A stretch of DNA of 30,459 bases from Candidatus Saccharimonadia bacterium (GCA_023257145.1 JALRDA010000051.1:1-30459), one strand, 5' to 3'; positions 7,365 to 15,176 are shown, counted from the first letter of the stretch. Numbers and translations: made by a program. The notes: generated by a model not told the origin, from the sequence alone.

Positions 7365-7922
7365 ATGATTCATGACATACTACTGGCACTGTGGCTCTTT
7401 CTGCCAGCAGCAACCGCGAATGCAGCACCGGTTTTCGGCCCTAAAATTCCATTTGTCAGACAATGGAACTCTCCTATTGATGGCGGCCGTACATTCCGCG
7501 AACAACGTATATTCGGCAACCACAAGACTTGGCGCGGATTGCTATGTGGCATTGTGATTGCGACATTAACACTATGGATTCAGCAGCTACTTTTTCGGCA
7601 TGTCGAATGGGCGCAATATGTCTCTGGACCGGTCGACTATACCTCACTTCCACTGTTTATACTGGGACCGCTTTTTGCTATCGGTGCGCTCGGCGGAGAT
7701 GCAATTGAAAGCTTTTTCAAACGCCAACGAGGCATCAAATCCGGCAAGGCATGGGTTCCTTTTGATCAGATTGATTACATCATTGGCGCCGTTATCGTAA
7801 CGCTGCCATTCTTTGTACTGAGCTTGTCGCAATACCTATGGATTCTAAGTATATGGTTTAGTATGCACCTACTAGTGAGTTACATAGGCTGGGCAGTCGG
7901 ACTCAAAAAGGATCCAATCTAG
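7365..7922 (+). CDS. CDP-archaeol synthase-like (CarS/DUF46) membrane cytidylyltransferase
   Basis: Integral membrane protein of 185 aa with about five hydrophobic segments. After an N-terminal helix it carries PIDGGRTFREQRIFGNHKTW with RG following. This is the hallmark of the CarS family (PF01864), which transfers CMP from CTP to a lipid acceptor and is related to CdsA. A second signature is GGDAIESFFKRQRGIKSGKA, then WVPFDQIDYIIGA. The archaeal enzyme makes CDP-archaeol. In a bacterium the lipid acceptor is unknown and could be phosphatidic acid or another polyprenyl or lipid phosphate. The start at 7365 is chosen because TACAAT lies 7 nt upstream. The gene is convergent, with a 2-bp gap, with a CDP-alcohol phosphatidyltransferase that could use its CDP-lipid product. 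Confidence 0.8.
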   Translation: MIHDILLALWLFLPAATANAAPVFGPKIPFVRQWNSPIDGGRTFREQRIFGNHKTWRGLLCGIVIATLTLWIQQLLFRHVEWAQYVSGPVDYTSLPLFILGPLFAIGALGGDAIESFFKRQRGIKSGKAWVPFDQIDYIIGAVIVTLPFFVLSLSQYLWILSIWFSMHLLVSYIGWAVGLKKDPI

Positions 7923-7924
7923 AT

Positions 7925-8542
7925 TCAGTTCGACTTCTTGTAGCCGATAATCGCGAAAATGCTCAACGTAAACGCTATAAGCGATGCAGCATACACGACG
8001 ACACTGCCCGGATTTTGCACATCCCAGCCGAATGCCTGTATCACGACAAATCCAAACAACACAACCCAAAGGGTCGCCATGCTCAGTTTTCCTGATAGCG
8101 ATGGGTGCAAATCAACACCGCGACGACGCGCATTGTATGCAATGCCAATAATCACCAGGTGTGGAATGAGTAGCGCAGTTAGCAGCCACCATGGTGCTAG
8201 GTTTGCGATATAGAATACGATGACTGTTAGTACTGTACCTAGTTTATCAATCGCTGCGTCCAACATCTCCCCTAAGGGACTTTTTGTTTTAGTAATATCA
8301 GCGAGCCAGCCATCCAGAATATCACACAATCGCCCGACGACAATTAATAATACACCCCACCAATAATTTTTATCGATAATCTCAAATAATCCCATTATCA
8401 CAAGTGTGATGCCAATAAAGGTGGCTGCATTTGCTAACGTTACGACACCGCCAGTTGCGGCTGCGAGACGCTGAAGCGTGGTGCGATCGTTAACTGCAAC
8501 TGATGACCATTCGGGTTTTTTGTCTGCTCGGTGGAGATTCAT
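7925..8542 (-). CDS. CDP-alcohol phosphatidyltransferase family protein
   Basis: Membrane enzyme of 205 aa with about five helices, likely making a phospholipid by displacing CMP from a CDP-lipid. The motif D-x2-DG-x2-A-R-x8-G-x3-D-x3-D is present with exact spacing at D74, D77-G78, A81, G91, D95 and D99. The usual Arg after the Ala is Asp82. All metal and base Asp residues are kept. The region LANAATFIG near residue 36 corresponds to the NxxTxxR entry helix. PgsA-like or phosphatidylinositol-phosphate synthase-like activity are both possible; the alcohol acceptor cannot be read from sequence. TATAAT lies 6 nt before the ATG. The stop is TGA, showing that TGA is a stop in this genome. Confidence 0.85.
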   Translation of the reverse strand: MNLHRADKKPEWSSVAVNDRTTLQRLAAATGGVVTLANAATFIGITLVIMGLFEIIDKNYWWGVLLIVVGRLCDILDGWLADITKTKSPLGEMLDAAIDKLGTVLTVIVFYIANLAPWWLLTALLIPHLVIIGIAYNARRRGVDLHPSLSGKLSMATLWVVLFGFVVIQAFGWDVQNPGSVVVYAASLIAFTLSIFAIIGYKKSN

Positions 8543-8628
8543 CTGCTTATTATAGCATCCGGCACTACCGGCGACTGATGAGCATTAAAGCCGGCCTTTA
8601 TACGATAATAGAGATTACCCTAGGTGTG

Positions 8629-9255
8629 TTATTTTCGACGCGTCGCCAAAAAGACGCCGACGAGTCCAGTCAGAACACCGGCGGTGGCAATATACAGTGA
8701 GCGGTCGGCAGACGCACGAGTGTCTGCTAAAACCTGGTCTGATTTGGCAGCTGCTGCGTCAGTCGCAGTTTGGCTAACTATCTTTGTTGTCGAGTACGGC
8801 TTGTTTTCTTCAGCCTCCGATGGCTCTTGGTCCCATGCGACCACCCTACCGTCCGCGTACGTTTCATACGCCTTCCACTTTAGGTCAGTCGACTCTTTTG
8901 GTGCAATCGCACCAAATTGAAACTCATCTTTCAGATCGACCGGTATTGCACCACCAATCCAATTAATCTCGGTGATTTTTGCGTCCTCACCTGTGCCAGA
9001 TTTCATTACGCTGACGTCCCACCCAGCCTTGACGAATGGGCGCACAGACGCCACGCCATCTGGAACCACCAGGCGAACAGCGACGACCGGCGTGTCGTGC
9101 TCGTTCGGTACCGATACTGAAAAAGTTGTGCGCGATGCAGATTCAACCTCTTTCGGACTAACTACTACATGCGCAAAAGCCGAGCTCGCTACCGTAATAC
9201 TAATGACGCCAATAAAAATACCTGCCGCCACGATATTACGCATCACTCCGTTCAT
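8629..9255 (-). CDS. ycnI: YcnI-like (DUF1775) copper-binding membrane-anchored protein
   Basis: Secreted domain anchored by a C-terminal helix (about residues 186-203, followed by RRK). The signal peptide ends SSAFA, so signal peptidase would leave His29 as the first residue of HVVVSPKEVESA. In characterised YcnI proteins the N-terminal His binds Cu(II) together with Glu and Trp. ITEINWIGGAIP, EFQFGAIAPKE and ADGRVVAWDQEPSEAEENKP are typical of the family. It is the last gene of a three-gene run, 43 bp after the neighbour, with AAAGGAG 8 nt before the ATG as expected for an internal operon gene. An alternative start at Met5 would not change the mature protein. A role as copper chaperone or sensor at the outer membrane face is inferred. 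Confidence 0.88.
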   Translation of the reverse strand: MNGVMRNIVAAGIFIGVISITVASSAFAHVVVSPKEVESASRTTFSVSVPNEHDTPVVAVRLVVPDGVASVRPFVKAGWDVSVMKSGTGEDAKITEINWIGGAIPVDLKDEFQFGAIAPKESTDLKWKAYETYADGRVVAWDQEPSEAEENKPYSTTKIVSQTATDAAAAKSDQVLADTRASADRSLYIATAGVLTGLVGVFLATRRK

Positions 9256-9298
9256 AAATAAGTCTCCTTTATATTAATCTTTACTTAAGTATATCAGG

Positions 9299-9823
9299 CT
9301 ACCATTTGCTTTGACGTAAGATATCATGCCATCGATTGACCGCTACGATAATAACGATGGCCAGCAAAATCCCGCTTGTTATCAGTACCATTTCAGCCCA
9401 GGAATGATTTGGTCGATCCAGAACACTGCCCGCCACACCTCTTGAAACACGCTGAGAATACTCAAATATCCGCTGCCCGCCACTAGCTGTTGTTGTAATG
9501 CGCATGTTGTAGATACCCTGCACAGGAAATGTATATCGCGCCACCGAAAGTCCGTTTTCCGTTTTCGTTTTGACGATAGTCACCTCGCCAGACTGATTTT
9601 GAATCTCGAGTCTAACATCCGCAACCTTACTACCATACGCATTACTGTTCGCATCAAAGTAAATCATAGATTGCTGGCCGGCGACCGGATCGTCATCAGG
9701 AGTGATGTGCAAAATAGCCCCGCTCGCTTTGTCATTACTAGAAACATACACATGTGCTGATGCAACTTGCGATACGACTAGCCCGACTATAACACTGCCG
9801 ATAATAGCGAGTATGCCTTTCAT
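9299..9823 (-). CDS. Exported single-pass protein with predicted N-terminal His, possible copper-site protein
   Basis: 174 aa. A signal peptide ends VASA and leaves His24 as the new N-terminus (HVYVSSNDKASG), the same arrangement as the downstream YcnI-like protein. The mature domain of about 110 residues reads as a beta-sandwich (LHITPDDDPVAGQQ, SMIYFDAN, YTFPVQGIYNMRITTT). It is followed by one transmembrane helix (about 144-164) and a short basic tail. It resembles YtkA/CopC-type exported beta domains in layout, but I cannot assign a named family with certainty. The ATG directly follows the stop of the ferric-reductase-like gene (TAAATG), so the two are translationally coupled. A copper-binding role is inferred from the His1 and the neighbours. 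Confidence 0.75.
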   Translation of the reverse strand: MKGILAIIGSVIVGLVVSQVASAHVYVSSNDKASGAILHITPDDDPVAGQQSMIYFDANSNAYGSKVADVRLEIQNQSGEVTIVKTKTENGLSVARYTFPVQGIYNMRITTTASGGQRIFEYSQRVSRGVAGSVLDRPNHSWAEMVLITSGILLAIVIIVAVNRWHDILRQSKW

Positions 9824-10609
9824 TTAATGTACATTCCCATGCGTTGCTTTCTCATGCGAGCCACTACCACCACCATGATAGCTTTGTATCAGCGCAGGCA
9901 TTCCTGTAATCGCTATAATCCATGCCGCCCAAATACTTGCAAATATAACCCAGAAATACAGCTTGCCAGACAATTCTTCTGACTTTCTTGCGAGCAGCGT
10001 CACCAGCCTATACGTCTCTAGACCGCTCAAAATAATTAACGCAATTAGCGCCGACACCTGAATCGCTGAATAGGAGAGATGCGTTCCGACGGACCAGATG
10101 TGCAAAATAGCAAGCACTCCACCGACATAGACAAACCGATGCACCCATTTCCAGTAGCGGAACGTCATAATTTTTATTACCTTATCAAATGAGGTAATTG
10201 CCATAATAAACAAAATGCCCAATGAAACAGCACCGCCAGCGAGCGACCATTGAAACAAGGAAGGCAGATACGATAACTGACTCAGACCGCCCAGCTGTCC
10301 CCATAGCGCAACAGCCGCATGTAGCAATGCAAAATAAAATGCAGATACACCAATCGCTCGACGAGCAAACTCAATATGCCTCAGTCGCTGCTTGCCGATG
10401 ACATATCCTAGTGGCGAAATGATCAATGCCACATACCAATACACAATACAGAGCAGTCCAAATACTTGTTGTAATCGTATATAAAAGAGCTGATCGCTCG
10501 TAATTTGTAGCCGCAACCAACCAAACACAATAACACTTAGCAAAAACGTAGAGACGAGAATGTAAAAGCGAGAATTATTCAGAAGCGCATAATTGGTGTC
10601 GTTGCTCAT
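9824..10609 (-). CDS. Ferric reductase-like (YedZ/MsrQ-type) heme membrane protein with His-rich tail
   Basis: 261 aa with about seven transmembrane helices. Candidate heme-ligand histidines lie in helices at FYFALLHAAVALWG and in WKWVHRFVYVGGVLAILHIW followed by SVGTH, as in the ferric reductase-like transmembrane domain family (PF01794). No FAD or NAD(P)H-binding domain follows, so it resembles the membrane-only YedZ/MsrQ type that passes electrons through b-type hemes. The C-terminus ends YHGGGSGSHEKATHGNVH, four His in 17 residues, probably a metal-binding tail. It is first in a three-gene run with two His1 exported proteins. TATAGT lies 6 nt before the ATG. Likely role: electron transfer linked to copper or iron reduction at the membrane. 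Confidence 0.8.
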   Translation of the reverse strand: MSNDTNYALLNNSRFYILVSTFLLSVIVFGWLRLQITSDQLFYIRLQQVFGLLCIVYWYVALIISPLGYVIGKQRLRHIEFARRAIGVSAFYFALLHAAVALWGQLGGLSQLSYLPSLFQWSLAGGAVSLGILFIMAITSFDKVIKIMTFRYWKWVHRFVYVGGVLAILHIWSVGTHLSYSAIQVSALIALIILSGLETYRLVTLLARKSEELSGKLYFWVIFASIWAAWIIAITGMPALIQSYHGGGSGSHEKATHGNVH

Positions 10610-10661
10610 TGCTTAACTATAGCAAACTTCGAACCCACCGGCACACATACAGTACTTTGAG

Positions 10662-10880
10662 CTATCGCATAGTCTTTTCATCAACGAACTGTAAAATATC
10701 GCCAGGTTGACAATCAAGCGCCCGACATATTGCCTCGAGCGTCGTCAGCCTAATCGCCTTTGCTTTACCATTTTTAAGAATCGATAGATTGGCCATCGTA
10801 ATCCCCACTTTCTCTGTCAACTCTGTAACGCTCATCTTACGTTTTGCGAGCATAATATCGATAGTAATAATAATCGCCAT
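10662..10880 (-). CDS. Cro/CI-family (YozG-like) HTH regulator
   Basis: 72-aa DNA-binding protein made almost entirely of one helix-turn-helix domain: VTELTEKVGITMANLSILKN (HTH), then LTTLEAICRALDCQPGDILQF, the hallmark of the short YozG/HTH_26 type. It starts 7 bp after the stop of a DUF2975 membrane protein, and this pair is common in Gram-positive genomes, where the small regulator is cotranscribed with the membrane partner. It probably controls its own operon; the operator is not identifiable by eye. Confidence 0.85.
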   Translation of the reverse strand: MAIIITIDIMLAKRKMSVTELTEKVGITMANLSILKNGKAKAIRLTTLEAICRALDCQPGDILQFVDEKTMR

Positions 10881-10887
10881 ACAAACC

Positions 10888-11352
10888 CTAGACCGTCAAA
10901 TCATTTTCTGATTTCATTACAACGGCATTCTGAACCAGTTTCTGAAGCACCGCTGCGAATGTTGCTATCACCAGCGAAGCGAATATAATCACCAGCCCGA
11001 TAACAATAACGCCAGGCGCATCATCACGGTCGGCGGCAATGTAAATATATGGCATTCCAGCAGTAAAAATGACGGCGATCAATAGCGCGCAGTATTTAAT
11101 TACAGCGAAGGCTTTGACAGACATCTCGGAAAAAGCTAGATTTTTGTCAATGTATCCTAATAATTTAAGTGCTTGGTAAAGTGCAAAAAAGAATGGAAGC
11201 GCAGGCACATATAGTCCAATTAATATTGGTCGATAATAGCCTGTGTTGTCAGAACCTATTAGCGCAGGTAATGCGAAGGCACATATAGCTAGTACGATTA
11301 ACCCCAAAATCACAATTACTAACTTTAAAAATAATGTTGAACCTCGCTTCAT
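10888..11352 (-). CDS. DUF2975 family membrane protein
   Basis: 154 aa from the ATG at 11352, with four hydrophobic helices (about residues 9-31, 43-63, 83-103 and 116-138). The layout, the motif ALKLLGYIDKNLAFSEMSVK and its position directly before a YozG-like HTH gene fit DUF2975. The function of this family is unknown; a role in sensing a membrane or peptide signal for the HTH partner is inferred. An in-frame ATG at 11367 exists, but AAAGGCG lies 6 nt before the ATG at 11352 and a TATGCT box further up, so the internal start is preferred. Confidence 0.75.
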   Translation of the reverse strand: MKRGSTLFLKLVIVILGLIVLAICAFALPALIGSDNTGYYRPILIGLYVPALPFFFALYQALKLLGYIDKNLAFSEMSVKAFAVIKYCALLIAVIFTAGMPYIYIAADRDDAPGVIVIGLVIIFASLVIATFAAVLQKLVQNAVVMKSENDLTV

Positions 11353-11418
11353 TGTGTCGCCTTTCATTTATTCTATTCTTTAGTTTTAGCATAGAATATA
11401 TCGTTTTACAATAAATAA

Positions 11419-11862
11419 TTATCGTTTAGGCGAAAGTGCGGCGATAATATTCTGTATCCGTTTATAGATCGTCGGCAGTGACCTAGCCTCTGTGACCGAT
11501 CGACAATATTCCTTCCGCCGAGAGTATGTTAAGTCGTGAAATTCCCTATCAAGTCCACTTGATTTTAAAGCATCTGCTAGCGGCAATGGAATTTCCACCT
11601 CGCGATACCCACTATCCAGCTCCAGTGTCACCGTAATAATATCTCCAATTTTAGCACCGGCCGCATCCCGATCGCGCATTGGAAACACAACCATACATTT
11701 CCCAGCTACTCCCGTAGCAGTACTTTGATAGGTGTAATTATTGATCGTCACTTTTAGCGGTGCGCGCCTATTGCCCTTGATTTCATTTAGATTTTTTTCC
11801 GGAATCTCAAGCGAAGCATGATTTCCCGATCCAATCACCACAGTCTTGTAGGTTGTTGTCAT
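11419..11862 (-). CDS. YdeI/OmpD-associated, DUF1905-type protein
   Basis: 147-aa cytoplasmic protein. The N-terminal half (about 1-95) is a DUF1905 beta-barrel-like domain with YTYQSTATGVAGKCMVVFPM and AGAKIGDIITVTLELD. The C-terminal part has the YdeI-type signature FHDLTYSRRKEYCRSVTEAR then LPTIYKRIQNII, usually FDxLSYSHRREYVxWIxEAK. The molecular role of the family is not settled; some members are linked to tolerance of antimicrobial peptides or bacteriocins. TATGAT lies 6 nt before the ATG. It appears to be a single gene. Confidence 0.8.
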   Translation of the reverse strand: MTTTYKTVVIGSGNHASLEIPEKNLNEIKGNRRAPLKVTINNYTYQSTATGVAGKCMVVFPMRDRDAAGAKIGDIITVTLELDSGYREVEIPLPLADALKSSGLDREFHDLTYSRRKEYCRSVTEARSLPTIYKRIQNIIAALSPKR

Positions 11863-11901
11863 ATTTTTATCATATCAATTCTCACCCTAAGGTCTAGTCA
11901 A

Positions 11902-12261
11902 TTAGCCAAATATTCTCTTCTCGGCTTCTCGCTGGCGTGCAGGATCGGCGCTGTCGGCATAACGCATCCAAAACCGATGGTCCTCGATTGCCTTGCTTAG
12001 ATTTTGGTACTTTTTAGCTAAATCATTGATAAGTTGCTCATCCGCATGCAGTTCATTTTTTTCTTTGTTTAATTCGCGTAATTCGCTAGCCAGCTGGAGC
12101 GTCTCGGAGCCATCAACGGCAATTAATAATTCCGTACGGTGCATCCGCTTTTTTACATCCTCTGTAGCGTGTTTTGTTTTATCTAGTAGCGACTGCATGT
12201 CGTCTCTTTCCTTTATAAGACGATTCATCTTATCAAATATTCGCTGAGCAACAGGACTCAT
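11902..12261 (-). CDS. Small coiled-coil protein of unknown function
   Basis: I do not recognise this gene. About 119 aa, highly charged and helical, without a signal peptide or membrane helix. Heptad-like stretches (RIFDKMNRLIKERDDMQSLL, ELNKEKNELHADEQLINDLA, KKYQNLSKAIEDHRFW) suggest two coiled-coil segments. The start at ATG 12261 is preferred over GTG 12267 because AGGGGG lies about 7 nt upstream of it. It sits alone between the YdeI-like and DUF4385 genes on the same strand. Confidence 0.6.
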   Translation of the reverse strand: MSPVAQRIFDKMNRLIKERDDMQSLLDKTKHATEDVKKRMHRTELLIAVDGSETLQLASELRELNKEKNELHADEQLINDLAKKYQNLSKAIEDHRFWMRYADSADPARQREAEKRIFG

Positions 12262-12326
12262 ATTCACCCCCTTCTTGACACGTTACGTTTACTTATTAGT
12301 AGCACAAGATATTTACAAGAACCTTA

Positions 12327-12788
12327 TTACTTATTTAACTTCCCCAGGTGTTTATCCTTCAGCGCAAGATACTCACTCGAATCCTTGACCTTTACGTACG
12401 TCTCATAAAATATTTGTGCTGATTTGGCTTTATCCGATTTTCTCCAGTCACTATCCTGTGTAATAATTTTGTGGTCTTTGGTGTATTTTACGCCAGAGGA
12501 GTGGTTCGCGTACCGCCTGGACCGCGTGAATCCCATCAGCAAGAATTTTCGCGCCATATCCATACCTACAAAATCATCATGTCGCGCATACTCCTGAAAT
12601 AATTCATAAATTTTCGCGGAAGACTCTCTTGCCATGTCTGGCGTTGCAAACTTCCAATATGGCAAGATTTCACTTTTGTACGGTTCGGCAATTAAAACAC
12701 CCTGCTCGCCGCGCCCAATTTTATATTTCTCTGGATGCTTGCGGAAGTCAATGTTGCGATAATTGTCTGCGTACGTAGTGTCACTCAT
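12327..12788 (-). CDS. DUF4385 family protein
   Basis: 153 aa, cytoplasmic. The family pattern is clear: YKIGRGEQGVLIAEPYKSEI followed by LPYWKFATPDMA, then DDFVGMDMARKFLLMGFTRS followed by RRYANHSSGVKY. DUF4385 has no assigned function; it is found in scattered bacteria and phages. The ATG at 12788 is only 26 bp from the divergent topoisomerase IB start. Its -10 TATAAT (12796-12801) overlaps the -10 of that gene, so the two are likely co-controlled. Confidence 0.85.
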   Translation of the reverse strand: MSDTTYADNYRNIDFRKHPEKYKIGRGEQGVLIAEPYKSEILPYWKFATPDMARESSAKIYELFQEYARHDDFVGMDMARKFLLMGFTRSRRYANHSSGVKYTKDHKIITQDSDWRKSDKAKSAQIFYETYVKVKDSSEYLALKDKHLGKLNK

Positions 12789-12814
12789 TATTTATATTAT
12801 ATAATAAACCTACG
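12789..12814. promoter_or_regulatory. 26-bp divergent promoter with overlapping -10 boxes
   Basis: The whole gap between two divergent start codons is 26 bp. It contains TATAAT on the plus strand (12800-12805, 9 nt before ATG 12815) and TATAAT on the minus strand (12796-12801, 7 nt before ATG 12788). The -35 regions must lie inside the opposite coding sequences, so the two polymerases compete for one site. Confidence 0.6.
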
Positions 12815-13786
12815 ATGCATATCTCCCGGAAGAAACATGGCAATCAATTCACCTACTTTAAAGGAGAATCGAAAATTACCGATAACAAACAAATTGAGCG
12901 CATTAATTCACTTGCCATCCCTCCCGCTTGGAAAAATGTTGAAATAGCCATTTCTAAATCAGCCAAAATCCCAGCAAAAGGTGTCGACGCGGCTGGCAGG
13001 ATTCAGGCGATCTATAGTCAGGCTTTCCGCATGCAACAAGAAAAACTAAAGTTTGATAAAATCTTACGTTTTGCCGAAAAATTGCCAGCATTACGTAAAC
13101 AGGTAGAAAAGGATCTGCGCCGCAAACGACTCGATGAACAAAAAGTCGTTGCCTGCATCGTCAAGCTCATTGATGAACATTTTTTTCGCGTCGGCAACGA
13201 CCATTACGCAAAAGAGCATCAAACATATGGCGTCACGACACTTCGCAGTAAACATGCAAATATCACCAAAACTACTGTTACGTTTGATTTCATTGGCAAA
13301 AGCGGAAAGCAGCACGTCAAAAAAATAACCAACCCGCAAATTATAGACATCATCAAACATCTAGATGAACTACCTGGATATGAGATATTTCGTTTCATCG
13401 ATACACAAAATGTCATGCACGATATTCACAGCAGCAACGTGAATAGCTACATAAAAAGGCATATCGGCGATGAGTTTTCTGCAAAAGATTTTCGCACATG
13501 GGGCGGCACTTTATTGGCGCTATCTGCGTTCTTGCTCGAAGTGGGTGAAGATTTAACATCGACACAATCAAAGAAAATCATGCAATCCGTGACTAAAAAG
13601 GTTGCGAAGCGACTTGGCAATACACCAGCTGTCGCAAAAAGTTCTTATATAGATCCTCGTATTTTTACCGCTTTCGAAGACGGTTCAACAATCCCAAAAC
13701 TGCGAAGAACTATGCAAAATATGAAACCTCGAAAATACCTTACCGTTGAAGAACAGTGCGTTCTAAAAGTACTAAAATCCTCCTAG
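12815..13786 (+). CDS. Eukaryotic-type DNA topoisomerase IB
   Basis: Relaxes supercoils by nicking one strand through a 3'-phosphotyrosine, without ATP. 323 aa, the compact bacterial or poxvirus type. The N-terminal domain contains IPPAWKNVEIA near residue 36 and GRIQAIYSQAFR. The catalytic domain shows FFRVGNDHYAKEHQTYGVTT with Arg125, LRSKH with the catalytic Lys, KDFRTWGGT with Arg227, and the nucleophile Tyr278 in VAKSSYIDPRIF, where most relatives have SYIHP. The leaderless-type start follows TATAAT by 9 nt. It is divergent from DUF4385. The remaining C-terminal tail is basic. TopIB is patchily distributed in bacteria, so lateral acquisition is plausible. Confidence 0.92.
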   Translation: MHISRKKHGNQFTYFKGESKITDNKQIERINSLAIPPAWKNVEIAISKSAKIPAKGVDAAGRIQAIYSQAFRMQQEKLKFDKILRFAEKLPALRKQVEKDLRRKRLDEQKVVACIVKLIDEHFFRVGNDHYAKEHQTYGVTTLRSKHANITKTTVTFDFIGKSGKQHVKKITNPQIIDIIKHLDELPGYEIFRFIDTQNVMHDIHSSNVNSYIKRHIGDEFSAKDFRTWGGTLLALSAFLLEVGEDLTSTQSKKIMQSVTKKVAKRLGNTPAVAKSSYIDPRIFTAFEDGSTIPKLRRTMQNMKPRKYLTVEEQCVLKVLKSS

Positions 13787-13808
13787 CCTACCAAAAAAGA
13801 CTATTCAC

Positions 13809-14477
13809 TTATATATTTTCTAGCGGCACTACACACGCAGTGGTTTTATTGTCCGTCCACGAATACTTCTGGGTCGATGTCGTTTTCATTTCGGGCCATC
13901 CATACTTTCCAAGTGCGGCGTCCTCCCATGGCATGACGACATTGGCATTCTGGCAGTCAGCCTTGTCACCTTCTAGCATATACATAATGTAGTACGGATT
14001 TGAAACGTTATTCACTTTAAATCCTGACCAGTTATATAAAACAGCTCCAACGAAGGTGCTCGTTTGATATGGCATATTGACGCGCGCACTATTCACTACG
14101 GGCTGTGTAGCAATGATTGATTTCAACGAATTAAAAAATGTCACATCCTCGCTTGCGATATTGGCCGTCTCACCGCAATCGCCCGTACCGTCGCTATTTA
14201 CATCAGCATACCCCGTCCCCAGACATGCCCGCCCAGCATTAACGGGCGGATAGCTACTATTGACGGCACGGTACGAGGTAAGAGCCTTATTGTACGACTG
14301 AACAACAGATATCGTTCGCACGTTTCTCGCCTTAGCAGTCACACCATTAAAAGCGATTGTCGTAATTGCGGCCAATATACCAATCACAACAATAACGATC
14401 AATAATTCAACGATAGTAAACCCTTCGCCCGTATGGCGATGAGGGCTATGGTATAAATGTCGTCGACTATTATTCAC
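13809..14477 (-). CDS. Type IV pilin-like protein with Cys-bracketed calcium-loop motif
   Basis: Prepilin of about 222 aa. A short basic, His-rich leader ends GEG and is followed by FTIVELLIVIVVIGILAAIT, the classic class III signal with Glu5, cut by prepilin peptidase after Gly. The rest of the helix and a globular head follow. The head contains ACLGTGYADVNSDGTGDCGE, where DVNSDGTGD fits the Ca-binding loop DxNxDGxxD and is enclosed by two Cys. A late Cys pair (DCQNAN, TACVV) could form the C-terminal disulfide loop. A GTG at 14507 also opens the frame; GTG 14477 is preferred because TTGAAT-17-CATACT lies 8 nt upstream. It shares its head motif with the pilin at 21205-21837. Confidence 0.88.
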   Translation of the reverse strand: MNNSRRHLYHSPHRHTGEGFTIVELLIVIVVIGILAAITTIAFNGVTAKARNVRTISVVQSYNKALTSYRAVNSSYPPVNAGRACLGTGYADVNSDGTGDCGETANIASEDVTFFNSLKSIIATQPVVNSARVNMPYQTSTFVGAVLYNWSGFKVNNVSNPYYIMYMLEGDKADCQNANVVMPWEDAALGKYGWPEMKTTSTQKYSWTDNKTTACVVPLENI

Positions 14478-14485
14478 TCGTGCCC

Positions 14486-14514
14486 AGTATGACGTATCGA
14501 GTCGCACTATTCAA
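14486..14514 (-). promoter_or_regulatory. Pilin promoter, TTGAAT-17-CATACT
   Basis: Minus-strand -35 at 14509-14514, -10 at 14486-14491, spacer 17 bp. The GTG at 14477 begins 8 nt after the -10. Confidence 0.5.
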
Positions 14515-14576
14515 TAGAAGCGTGAGCAGCATGGCTAGGCAATACAATCTTGTACATTTTATTAGTCCGCGCGTAT

Positions 14577-15176
14577 TTAGGATAGGATGAGATTAACCAA
14601 TTTCGAGATCACCACTGTTGCAATTGCGGCAATGATAAATGCACCAAAAAATCCTAACACGCTAGTTAAATAAAATGACCATCCAGGTGATTTGATGCCA
14701 TATTTAAATTGGAATCGCTTCACCAGTTTAGTTGTAAAAATAGCAGCGATAATCGCTAAGAATAGATACAAAAAATTCATCGTCATTGTCGGCATGTATC
14801 GAACGCTCTCGACAGGCTGATTTTCTGCAGGATTATTCGACAAATATACCACAGAAATAGCGCTGCCGTCAGGATGAGCATCGTAGACGTCTTTACTGAT
14901 ATAAAAATCAGATTGAGTTACTTTTTGATCTGTATTGTTTGGTATAAACTCATAGCTTATTTTATGAACCATCAATCCTGGCGAACGCGAGGTAGAGCGA
15001 TGTATGTCGCGCTCTAATACAATTCCTGTGACAGTTTCACCACGATCTAATAGCATTCGTTTTTCAACAATCGAACGAATAAAAAAGAAGGCAGCTATGG
15101 CCAACACTAGTAAAAGTGCAATTGTAAGGATTCGGTTATGCAGTGCAGTCTTTGCGGTCAGTTGGGTTTTATTCAT
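14577..15176 (-). CDS. DUF3592-like membrane protein
   Basis: 199 aa. One N-terminal helix (about 15-37) is followed by an extracytoplasmic domain of about 90 residues beginning RGETVTGIVLERDIHRSTSR. That domain contains ISYEFIPNNTDQKVTQSDFY and AISVVYLSNNPAENQP, the small beta domain of DUF3592. Two or three helices follow (about 128-148, 165-197). DUF3592 proteins have no agreed function. TACTAT lies 6 nt before the ATG, so it has its own promoter. Confidence 0.65.
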   Translation of the reverse strand: MNKTQLTAKTALHNRILTIALLLVLAIAAFFFIRSIVEKRMLLDRGETVTGIVLERDIHRSTSRSPGLMVHKISYEFIPNNTDQKVTQSDFYISKDVYDAHPDGSAISVVYLSNNPAENQPVESVRYMPTMTMNFLYLFLAIIAAIFTTKLVKRFQFKYGIKSPGWSFYLTSVLGFFGAFIIAAIATVVISKLVNLILS

